Shown piece after piece: positions 51,116 to 61,427 of a stretch of 64,000 nt of DNA; positions within the stretch are counted from its first letter, which is position 1; every line of letters starts with the position of its first letter. The stretch lies in assembly GCA_964017155.1 (NCBI GenBank), contig OZ024857.1, forward strand, positions 5,216,827 to 5,280,826. The letters are read 5' to 3'. The notes under the pieces are model-generated. The model was not told where the DNA came from. It made no database searches and saw nothing but the letters and a program-made list of their open reading frames with translations. The stretch comes from Oasisia sp. SBJ-2009 (lineage: Eukaryota; Annelida; Polychaeta; Sabellida; Siboglinidae). Made by a program: the position numbers and the translations under genes.

Positions 51116-51899
51116 CAGACAGTTTTCCAAGTTTACCTGCCATACATTTGATGAATCTTAAATAATGTTTAAGTCATTCACAACATTTGACTATTTAAGG
51201 TGCAAAGCACATTAGGACTCTGGACTTGCAGAACAAATAATGATGTCTACATTCTGTAGATCAAGTACAGTTATAAGAAATCCCGAGGGTCATGATTTAA
51301 CATGTTCTCAATAAATCAGTGCCTTAGCCAGAAATAATCTTTTGCCAGCCTTGAATTAATCAAGAGTGTGTCTTTTAGCGCATGAACAGTTTTCGTGGAA
51401 GTCGTCCACATTAGTCATGCCCATTACTGGCCAGTTTAGGTTTTAAATGACAAACCAGTGTCATGTGAACCATTTATTTAATGAATACTTGTGTATCAGT
51501 CTTGAAGGTGGCACGAGCAAGTAGGTATCAGGCTCAGCTCCTGCATGATTGGATTCATTTCTGACTTTCTGAAGATGTTCTAGCTCTGGTTTTGGTTTCG
51601 TACAAGGTGACCATTGCCAACAGTCTGGGTTAGTGTACAAGTGACTCTGACTGGTGTTGACTTGTTGTTGTACTAGTGTTGCTTGTTGTTGTACTAGTGT
51701 TGCTTGTTGTTGTACTGGTTTGGTCTGCTGCAACCAGCAGTGTCAGACGGTGGTTATTACCTCACTGTTCTATCACAACCCAGATGAACCAGTGGCCTAC
51801 CCTGTTTCTGGGCAGGTGTGTGTACTGACAAAGGCTGTATAGCTAATTAGCTCCAGATGAGGCAATCCTCCTACAAGTCCTGCCAGTCTCATCTCAGCT
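51116..51899. other. Onecut intron with a small tandem repeat
   Basis: Unique sequence apart from three copies of a 21-base TTGTTGTTGTACTAGTG-type unit at about 51660-51722. Confidence 0.5.
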
Positions 51900-52240
51900 T
51901 CTGCATCTTTACCAAGTGCCAGTTGCCTTCAGTGTCCAACACATAGAAAGGCATTTAGACGACTGCGGAGATGACAGGAATAGTAATCGGGAACAGGTCG
52001 GATCTGACGCCGTGGTTGGGCGGTCACCAGTGGTTACGCCAGACTCTGTAATCCCCCATAACAGTGGCCATGAGTCGCCATGGCAACCAACTGTGCGGTG
52101 CTAATTACTCCGGTCGCCAGATGCAGGTGTTGACGGAGACGTCCGTTAGCATCGTCCAAGAGGTGTTACAGTCCACATTAACGCTTCGTTTACTGCCTCT
52201 GTTATGCGTCCACTAGGGGTGACGTGACGTCTGTTTCTTG
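51900..52240. promoter_or_regulatory. Candidate regulatory island left of the 31-bp satellite
   Basis: Unique, CpG-richer block with GGTGCTAATTACTCCGG and GTCACCAGTGGTTACG. No protein-like frame. Confidence 0.3.
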
Positions 52241-52611
52241 ACGTGTGACACAGGGACAGTTGTAGTTGTAATAACAACATTAATAAAACAGTTATAGAGG
52301 TATATATGTAATTTATATTGGAGTATGTGTGAATCCCTTCACACCTGTCATGTTATATTTCAAATGTCATACAGAATGTTCTCAGTATGGGGGTAAATGG
52401 TTAAGAACGTACGTGATGTACCGTGAAGATTAAAAGATAATACTATAATATAGGTAAACTTAGAAGTTAGAACCATTTGACGAACAGGTATTCTGATGTG
52501 TAGCCCCATCCTTTGGGATTCATTTCTATTAGGGCTACATACCCATCATTGTGGAGGTTTAAGTGATGTTGGAACAAAGATCTTGGGAAAGAAGAGAGGC
52601 CAAATGTTTGG

Positions 52612-54225
52612 GCAAGAGATTGTCACAGCATGGCCACTAGACTATGGAGACTGTCACAGCATGGCCACTAGACTATGGAGACTGTCAAAGTGTGGCCACT
52701 AGACTATGGAGATTGTCACAGCATGGCCACTAGACTATGGAGACTGTCACAGCATGGCCACTAGACTATGGAGATTGTCACAGTGTGGCCACTAGACTAT
52801 GGAGACTGTCACAGCATGGCCACTAGACTACGGAGACTGTCACAGTGTGGCCACTAGACTATGGAGACTGTCACAGCATGGTCACTAGACTATGGAGACT
52901 GTCACAGCATGGCCACTAGACTACAGAGACTGTCACAGTGTGGCCACTAGACTATGGAGACTGTCACAGCATGGCCACTAGACTATGGAGATTATCACAG
53001 TGTGGCCACTAGACTATGGAGACTGTCACAGCATGGCCACTAGACTATGGAGATTATCACAGTGTGGCCACTAGACTATGGAGACTGTCACAGCATGGCC
53101 ACTAGACTACGGAGACTGTCACAGTGTGGCCACTAGACTGTTGAGACTGTCACAGCATGGTCACTAGACTATGGAGACTGTCACAGCATGGCCACTAGAC
53201 TACAGAGACTGTCACAGTGTGGCCACTAGACTACGGAGACTGTCACAGCATGGTCACTAGACTATGGAGACTGTCACAGCTTGGCCACTAGACTACGGAG
53301 ACTGTCACAGTGTGGCCACTAGACTACGGAGACTGTCACAACATGGCCACTAGACTATGGAGACTGTCACAGTGTGGCCACTAGACTATGGAGACTCACA
53401 GCATGGCCACTAGACTACGGAGACTGTCACAGCATGGCCACTAGACTATGGAGACTGTCACAGGGTGGCCACTAGACTACGGAGACTGTCACAGCATGGC
53501 CACTAGACTATGGAGACTGTCACAGGGTGGCCACTAGACTATGGAGACTGTCACAGCATGGCCACTAGACTACGGAGACTGTCACAGTGTGGCCACTAGA
53601 CTATGGAGACTGTCACAGCATGGTCACTAGACTATGGAGACTGTCACAGCATGGCCACTAGACTACAGAGACTGTCACAGTGTGGCCACTAGACTATGGA
53701 GACTGTCACAGCATGGCCACTAGACTATGGCGATTATCACAGTGTGGCCACTAGACTATGGAGACTGTCACAGCATGGCCACTAGACTATGGAGATTATC
53801 ACAGTGTGGCCACTAGACTATGGAGACTGTCACAGCATGGCCACTAGACTACGGAGACTGTCACAGTGTGGCCACTAGACTATTGAGACTGTCACAGCAT
53901 GGTCACTAGACTATGGAGACTGTCACAGCATGGCCACTAGACTACAGAGACTGTCACAGTGTGGCCACTAGACTACGGAGACTGTCACAGTGTGGCCACT
54001 AGACTATGGAGACTCACAGCATGGCCACTAGACTACGGAGACTGTCACAGCATGGCCACTAGACTATGGAGACTGTCACAGGGTGGCCACTAGACTACGG
54101 AGACTGTCACAGCATGGCCACTAGACTATGGAGACTGTCACAGGGTGGCCACTAGACTACGGAGACTGTCACAGCATGGCCACTAGACTACGGAGACTGT
54201 TACGGTGTGGCCACCAGACTCAGGT
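52612..54225. repeat. Satellite array, 31-bp unit, about 52 copies
   Basis: Units carry GAGACTGTCACAGCATGG followed by CCACTAGACTATG, with GTGTGG/GGGTGG and ACGG/ACAG variants. A unit lacking two bases (GAGACTCACAGC) lies at 53391 and 54009, 618 bases apart. ATTATCACAG units at 52991 and 53053 recur at 53733 and 53795, and TTGAGACTG at 53141 recurs at 53883, all 742 bases apart. This is 24 units minus the two-base deletion, with a later four-unit loss giving 618. Confidence 0.98.
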
Positions 54226-55169
54226 ACACCAGATGTGAATGAGTACACAGCAGTTGAAACAATATCAGCCAGAACACACACCTTTCCCCCGGCCAGCGTC
54301 CAGTGCAACGTGAACACGTTAATAATTGACGAGAGCGAGTGAGAGGGCGGGGGACTACGTCACAGTCACCGAGACTGTGGCTGGTGCGAGGCAGCTACAC
54401 TGGGCTCTCACTCGGTGGCCAACGACTGCCTGCCACCCACTGACTTCCGTGTTTGTTGTGGGAAATGAAGACGCCACACCACAGAGTCTGGTGTGAACAA
54501 CTAACTGAGTGTTCTTAACGAAGGAGTCTGACCTCTTTGGCCAAATGTCCCGAGTACACAAGTAGGGTAATACTAGTTGAGAATATTTGGCGTCGACCAC
54601 TGTATCGTCAATTGTTCTAATGATCCTAATTAAATATATATGTGATACAAGGAATGTCATCTCTCTTCATTACTATAAACGTTCACCATTTCCCCTACGT
54701 TTCCATTCAGTGTGTTCATGAATCTTGATAAGTATTTCGATAACGCAATTCGGCCATATTTACACAATATTAAAATAATAGACTCTCCCGAGAGAAACCT
54801 TGGTTAACCTCATTTATGAAATAACCAAGTTGCAGTATCCCCTTGACATAGATTTGCCATTTAATCATAAGCGATGATGGTATTATCTAAACCGGCCAAA
54901 TTACTTAAGATTAACTGGCGGTAAGACTAGGACTCTGAAATTACTTGAAAGGGATTTAGTTAGACTGGGGCGTGAACTTAGACAATCTCAGCAGAATGTT
55001 TGTAGCAGAGTGGCTGCGTCTCAGATGTTTATTTCAGAGAAAGTTTGATCGTTTTTAATATAACGTCATGTTTTTTATAATATAAGCCATACAAACATAA
55101 CTTAACCATGTTTTTAACTAATGGTGGTTATCAGAAATGTAACAATAAATGTAACTCACAATCAAGCAT
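54226..55169. other. Onecut intron, no clear features
   Basis: 54240-54480 is CpG-richer (GTTAATAATTGACGAGAGCG); the rest is AT-rich unique sequence. No gene is supported. Confidence 0.4.
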
Positions 55170-55785
55170 CACTTTATTGTAAAAACAGTAGGTCTTTACT
55201 TCTTCTTCGCCTTTTCCCACTAGGGGGGGGGTCAGCGGCCCGAATTCTAGATTTCCAGAATGTTCTGTCCTGGGCATCCTCTGGGGTGATTCGCGGTGCC
55301 TGCATATCCCTTCAGACGCCATCCATCCATCTCCCTCTTGGTCTGTTTCCTGGCACTCTCATGTCACCAACTGCTCTCACTTTGTTGTTTTCTTCTATTC
55401 TCTGCATGTGTCCATACCAGCGTAGTCTCATTTCTCTGACTTTGTCTTGTATGCTATTCACTCCTATCTCCTTTCTGATGTCCACACTCTTTACTTTGTC
55501 TCCCAGTGTTACACCTTTAATTCTTCTCAACATCCTCATCTCTTTTTTCTCGAGAATCTTTTCCTCCTCCTTTCTAACTGTCCAGCATTCTGCTTCATAC
55601 TGAAGTACTGGTCTAATGACAGTCATGTAGAGCTTGATCTTTAATTTCCTTGGCATATTCTTGTCACTGATAACTGCGGATAGGTCTCTCCACTTGCCCC
55701 ACGCTGCACTAACTCTTGCTCTTACTGCTTCCTCTGATCCTCCTTCTTCACTGACGGTGACACCTAAATATTTGAATTTATTCAA
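55170..55785 (-). mobile_element. 5'-truncated LINE, C-terminal part of reverse transcriptase
   Basis: On the minus strand the frame begins LNKFKYLGVTVSEEGGSEEA and continues with KWRDLSAVI, VIRPVLQYEAECWTV, EMRMLRRIKGVT, LRWYGHMQRIEE and PGNRPRGRWMDGV. This is the typical C-terminal end of the animal non-LTR RTs often labelled endonuclease-reverse transcriptase. A single TGA (55312-55314) then interrupts the frame, which continues as RDMQAPRITPEDAQDRTFWK and ends near PPSGKRRRR in a GAAGAAG-rich 3' end. The start is cut off by 5' truncation. It is much better preserved than the other two LINE pieces, so probably younger. Confidence 0.92.
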
Positions 55786-55986
55786 GTGTTAAATAATTTT
55801 TTATTTATTACCCATGCATTTCATCATGTGATCTGCCATGTATATGTAAGGAAGGTAAGACGTAAGTAGTGCTTGTTAATTCTGATTTTAATACTTAATA
55901 TTGTTTTAGTAACATTATTATAAACTGAGTAGAAGCACTGTAATAGTTGGAAACATTGTTACAAGAGCTTGTAATATCATATTTCC

Positions 55987-56047
<61 letters not shown>

Positions 56048-56339
56048 GTAATATAATATATATATATACATGATAAAAAGGTTCTAAAAAAATTTGTGTG
56101 GAGATTTGACATTTTTCAGACATACTAACAAACCATCATAAAATGTGTGGTCACATGAGAGAGAAGGTGGAGCAGTGAAAGAGCTACTCTGGTGGAGCTG
56201 AGTGAGAGCGGCTCCACACTGGCACCACTTGATGGGGGGAAGGCAAACTTGCACTTACTCTTGGTTTGTTGGCCATTGTGTCCCGCCATTACAGCTGCCA
56301 CCTATTGTACCTGGCCCTAAGTGTTTTAAGTACTCGATG
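55786..56339. other. Onecut intron with (TA)n microsatellite
   Basis: AT-rich sequence including (TA)n at about 55990-56065 with TATG interruptions. Nothing else recognised. Confidence 0.6.
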
Positions 56340-56900
56340 TGATAACGCGAGACATGGCCGGCCAAACAACAATGGCCGCCTGATTGGTCGCGCTCCAGCG
56401 AGTCTGACCCGTGTTGTGTGCGTCGCGCACCACGCGACGGCCGCCGCAGATTTTTATCGGGGCTTAATTGAGAATGCTTTTAAGAGCCGGCCAGTCGTGT
56501 GCGCCCGGCTGATTGGCGTGGGGACGACGGGTACGTCTTTGTTTGTCCCTAGTCCCGGCCCCGTGCCCGCTCGGAAATGAGATTGACGCGAGTCGGTGGC
56601 ACGCGACCGAACGAGACGGCTTTGACGCAGCGCGTTCTCGGAGCTGAATGCGGTGGAGCGGAACCTGGACATGTGGCGGAGCGGTCGCTTTCATCCGCCG
56701 ACGTCATTTACATTTTTATGGCGACTGTCGGCGACGCGTACCGCTTATCGGGGCTGTTTGTTGGTCGGCAGACGGTCCCGAAGGCCCAAAGGTCCGCGGA
56801 CCATTGTCGTATCGCATGCTCCATGTTGGTGTCACCTCGATTGGTTTTCCACCTGATGTTTGTAGTGGTAGATTTATATGGAGGTATTTTGAATGAATGT
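56340..56900. promoter_or_regulatory. CpG island with two CCAAT boxes, candidate promoter or enhancer
   Basis: CpG-dense block with ATTGG (reverse CCAAT) at 56393 in CTGATTGGTCGCG and at 56512 in CTGATTGGCGTG, plus AACAATGGCCGCC (YY1-like) and TTATCGGGGCTTAATTGAG. Frames on both strands are open by composition only. It could be an alternative first exon or promoter within the onecut locus, or an enhancer. Confidence 0.4.
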
Positions 56901-57239
56901 TAGGATGAGTTTAAAAATGATGCTTATGATGTGTCATGAGAAGCAGACGTGTTGATAACACTGTGAAGTTATATAATATAAAATTGAAAATTATTTTATC
57001 AGTTTGTCATTCGATTTTTTGTATCTTACAACATGTGTAAGTAAAACGTATTTAGAAGGTATTAAATAACACAGACTTTGTGCATTTTGAAACACAATAG
57101 TTTGGGTTGATTTTTGCTACTCAGTCAGCATTTATAATAATAATTATACTATGAAGTTTGATGTCTGACTATTTCAGTATTTGTCCCGCACTCCCCCCCC
57201 CCCCCCTGGCCCCCCTCCCCCCCCCAGATGACGACATAA
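56901..57239. other. Onecut intron, AT-rich with poly-C tract
   Basis: AT-rich sequence ending in interrupted poly-C runs at about 57190-57226. Confidence 0.5.
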
Positions 57240-57560
57240 CCCCAGTGCCCAGTAGTATTTTTTCACTCGGTTGACATTTGTCAACTTCAGCCCGTGACGG
57301 AACGACGACTGCTCGGCACTGACAGAACGTCCCTCGATTTTTTCCCGTTATGGTATCACCGACCGCAAAGTTTGATCTCGCAGCTAACAATGACACGCGA
57401 TGATGTAGGGCCTGTCGTGCCTGTCACAGATTCCACTTTCACTCCGCAGCTGTTCCTGACAGCGTTCGCGGACTTGACGTATATCGTAAATTTATCTTGC
57501 CAGTACAATGATAGGATCATGACAGCGTGGCTAGGAGATGGATGCTTCGCGGCCGTTCTG
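57240..57560. promoter_or_regulatory. CpG-richer island in the onecut intron
   Basis: Unique block with CGGAACGACGACTGCTCGG and ACACGCGATGATGTAGGG. Short open frames do not resemble proteins. Low-confidence regulatory candidate. Confidence 0.25.
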
Positions 57561-58173
57561 TCATAAATTATTTAATTTTGCAGCCCTGTTGCTCGTTAGT
57601 GCGGTGGTTCGTTGACTTAGGGTTTGTGCCCGGACAGAAAACTGGTTGATGATCAGCAGAGTCTGAACCCTGGAACATGGGCTCATGGGTGGCAGAACGT
57701 TCCATGATTCTGATGAATTTAAGGAATATATAAAGTAAACATTTAGAAGAATACAAATCATATTACTGTAAATATAAAAGGAAGGCAGTCATGTTCATTG
57801 ATTTAGTTTTTCACACATACATGAATTTATAACTCGTCTTATTCTGTGGTTTTGCCTATAGAAATGTAAAATACTAATGTTACACTAGCAATTACAGTTG
57901 TGAAATTCACGTTTTCATTTTGTACATTACATAAACAGGATATATTTGTATGAACTTAAACAAGTGCAGTCAGGTGTATTACTACAGATTTAATTGAAAC
58001 AGGAATTAGCAATCTTTCATTACATTTGTAGCAGTAATGCATGCATGCATGCACACACGCATGCACGCATGCACGCACGCACGCACGCAGACACACTAGC
58101 CTGTCTGTGAAGGCAGCCAGAAAGATACCTTTAAAGTTATTAAAAAATATTTTACCTGTTCTAAATTCTACAT

Positions 58174-58270
58174 ACCTAAAACTATGAATTATATATATAT
58201 ATATATGTATAATGCATAGCTAAAACTATGAATTATATATATATATATATATATAATTCATAGTTTTAGC
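58174..58270. repeat. Perfect 52-base palindrome with an adjacent half copy
   Basis: 58219-58270 reads GCTAAAACTATGAATTA, a TA tract, then the exact complement TAATTCATAGTTTTAGC. A half copy CCTAAAACTATGAATTA plus TA tract lies directly to its left (from about 58175). It is able to form a cruciform and may be the core of a small MITE. Confidence 0.9.
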
Positions 58271-58279
58271 AAGTTTCTT

Positions 58280-61239
58280 TACCATTAACCTATTTTACAG
58301 CATGTTAAGCATTTATTATTCAGATGCATGATTTGTTAGCATCCTGTACATAACCCACACAGAAGCTAGCAATAGCAACAGCATCTCCAGAGGTATGCAA
58401 AATATAAACAATTAATAATTTACTTAATCACTAATGACGATCGTTGTAGTGTTTCTCAACAGTTCTGTTCTTTTACTTGTGTCTACCAGATGATTGAAGC
58501 ATTGTACGTCCTGGAGCCATTTAGCGTAACAACCTTTCTGCCTTTGCGTTTACTTTAAAGCGTGTTCTTTCAAGTGGTTTTCTGTGAGATCTGCACCGGT
58601 TACATCAGTCGTAAACTCGCTATCATCTCTAACGTACTTAATGGGCAGGTCGTCTGGTGGATATCCCTGGTTCTATTCCATGAATATTGCCTGAAGTCTT
58701 TTAGAAAAGACACCATGTTACAAGACCCACAGACGCCGGTTGCATTTACAGTTGCGCGCCCCAGAAGCTGCGCTGGTCATGACAAGTGAGCTAGCTGTCT
58801 GTGCCTGCTCAGGGCTATATAGAACCCTCGTGCCAATATTCCTCTCACCAATCAACGTAAATAATTGTGGTTTGTCGTAGGACGTCTAGTGTACACTGTA
58901 CAGTCATTATTGCACTAGCAATACTGTGGCATTTCTCACAAATTATTCTATATTTGTCCCAAACATATGTCACTGTTTCTGAATTAATTTATTTCCGTTT
59001 GGATTAACATGCGCAAGTCTCATCTCCTGTCAATTGGTATTACCCATAATGCAACAGAAAACGATATTCCACTTCCTTGTAAACAACCAAATTTAGATAA
59101 TTAATTTATTTAGTGCTATAAAATAAACAGCATCTATCGTTATTGTTAATCACGTATTGCTTTCGTGTTTATTGTTAAAATAATAATGCATATGTTTGTA
59201 ACTTCAAATTTATTTCTGATTAGGTAGTTGCTTTTTGGAAAAAAGGTTGCACAGTGCACACTGCCCACGCGACTATTTTAGACTTCCTTTCCCTTTCCTT
59301 GTAAAAAAGATTCCACGTCATGATTAATCAGAATTACTACAACTGCCGGGTTGACCTTTCTTTAACAGCTTGTAAAAACACTTGCGTCTGATCGGACATC
59401 TGAGGAGGCTTTAGCATGTCACGTGACTTTGATGCTATCACGTGACCTTGTCGCATTTCAGGATTAACCGCCACCGATATAATTTGACAGTCGTTAATAT
59501 TAACAATTACACATCTGTTTGTTGTTTTGACTGCGAGAAAAACATGTTGACGTGACACATTGAACTGCGTTGACATCGTGGCTTGACACGGGAGCAGCGA
59601 GTTGCGGATCGTTTGCATGCGGCGCATGTGCATGCACGTGCACGCACAAAAGCTTGCATGACAAAACACATGTGGTGATTAATGGCATAAGTGTCATACG
59701 TGGCGGCTGTGGTTCATTTGACCGTGGTCACTTGTGCAGGAAGAGGCAGTAATTGTAGGAACTGGATATAGGTAGAGCCACCAGTCCTTGTAGAAGGGGA
59801 GAGAGACTCACACTTCTGTGTCTTCATTCTCCTCATCTTCATACTCCATTTGTGTGAATTGTGGCCATTCTGTGGGTGGTGATTTTTTTTAAACATTGTA
59901 ATTAAAGCACATCTAGTTGTACCACAAGTGATTAACACTGATATATTTACCAGTGTAAATGGAATAGTATTTGACATGGATGGATTTCTGGGTACCTTGA
60001 AGAGAAAACATTTCCATATCCTTCTTTGGCTTTTATTTACGTTTCATAATTAAGTATACAGATTATACACAGGTTGCAGTGATATGATCTATGCCTATTC
60101 TGGCAGATGTTACTATGGAAATAGCAGTAATTTGCACTTTCCCATGGTATACACAGAAAGTAACATAAATTCAGATTGAACAGTGTCACTAACTTGTGGG
60201 AACATGGAGAAATATTATGTTTTTAACATTACCACATTCAACAATAGTGTATGTTAGCATTGAGGTTCACATTTTTGTGCAAATAATTTCATTAAAATTC
60301 TACTTATCTGGATCATCTAAAGGATTTCTGTGTTACACATTTTGCCAATATTTTATCATTCAGGTATAAATATTATGCGTGAATGTTAATGTCATTTTTA
60401 TAGATCATTAATGGCAATCAGAACTAATGATGATAACCTAGACAGCATCACCCTGTCAAATACACCAGGATTCAGGTGCTTTATACTAGAAAACACACAC
60501 TGTTGAATCGTAGACTATTTCAAAGTCTTCATCCACTACTGCAGTGTTTTGTTCCAGATTCACAGCACTAATTGCTGGAATCACTGTCGGGCAAAATTGG
60601 CCACATGTTATTACAAGACTCTGACATGCATAGAGTACAGTAGTAACAACACTCATGTAATAATAGCGAATAATAACACTCATGTAATAACAGCGAATAA
60701 CAACACATCATGACACGACATGTCTCTGTATGCATAAACATTTAATCATTTGGGTGTTACCAAATTGTGTACCTCGCCAAAGGGGACAGTGTAATATGTG
60801 ACTGTTATTTGGGAGTGGAACAAATTTGGCATGTTAAAATAACTACCTGGTAAACCCATAAGATGGAATACACATGCCAAAGAATAAGCGTTGAATTAAT
60901 AAACCCCCGGCACTACTGTTCAAAGCAGACGTTGACATGACTATAAAGTCTATAAACGACACTGAAATAATAGCAAGTGAAAATGGCAAAATTGATTAAT
61001 AATTCTATAGCAGTAAGTATTGCCTTATGAAAGGAGTATTGTGATCGGTATCATATTTGGACTGTGGTCTTTGTGAAGTAATGCAGCATTGAACTGTTAT
61101 GTGCATTGGTAATAGTTCAGTGTCTAGGTCTGTAGACAGTGTTGGAGGCTGGAGACTCCATCAGTAGGATCAGTAGTACTGATGACTGCAGGAGTGGAGC
61201 ACATTTGACTGCTCCATGTTGTCTTGTCGTATACATTGA
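58280..61239. other. Onecut intron, no features
   Basis: Mostly AT-rich unique sequence; 58030-58090 has a short GCATGCAC repeat. No exon or element is recognised. Confidence 0.45.
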
Positions 61240-61427
61240 TGTTTTTTGGTGGCCTGTTCTGATTGCGGCGTTCTCGGTCGAGCGTTAAACACTGGCCCCA
61301 CTGGGACGGCCAACCGCAGTCGAACGCTTGATCAATTGACGGGAATGTGTGAAGCTATTAGATAGACACGGGAGTCAATGAGGGTTCGCTATATATAGGG
61401 CCATTGATTTCTTGTCGCGCTTATTGC
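61240..61427. promoter_or_regulatory. CpG-richer island left of the 32-bp satellite
   Basis: Contains CGGCGTTCTCGGTCGAGCG, CTTGATCAATTGACGGG, CTATATATAGGG (a TATA-like palindrome) and CCATTGATTTCTTG. The last fits the ATTGATTT-type ONECUT binding site. Unique and non-coding. Confidence 0.3.

Noticed and set aside
56266..56903. Overlapping frames of 60-108 codons on both strands
   Set aside because: A composition effect in a CpG island; none resembles a protein.
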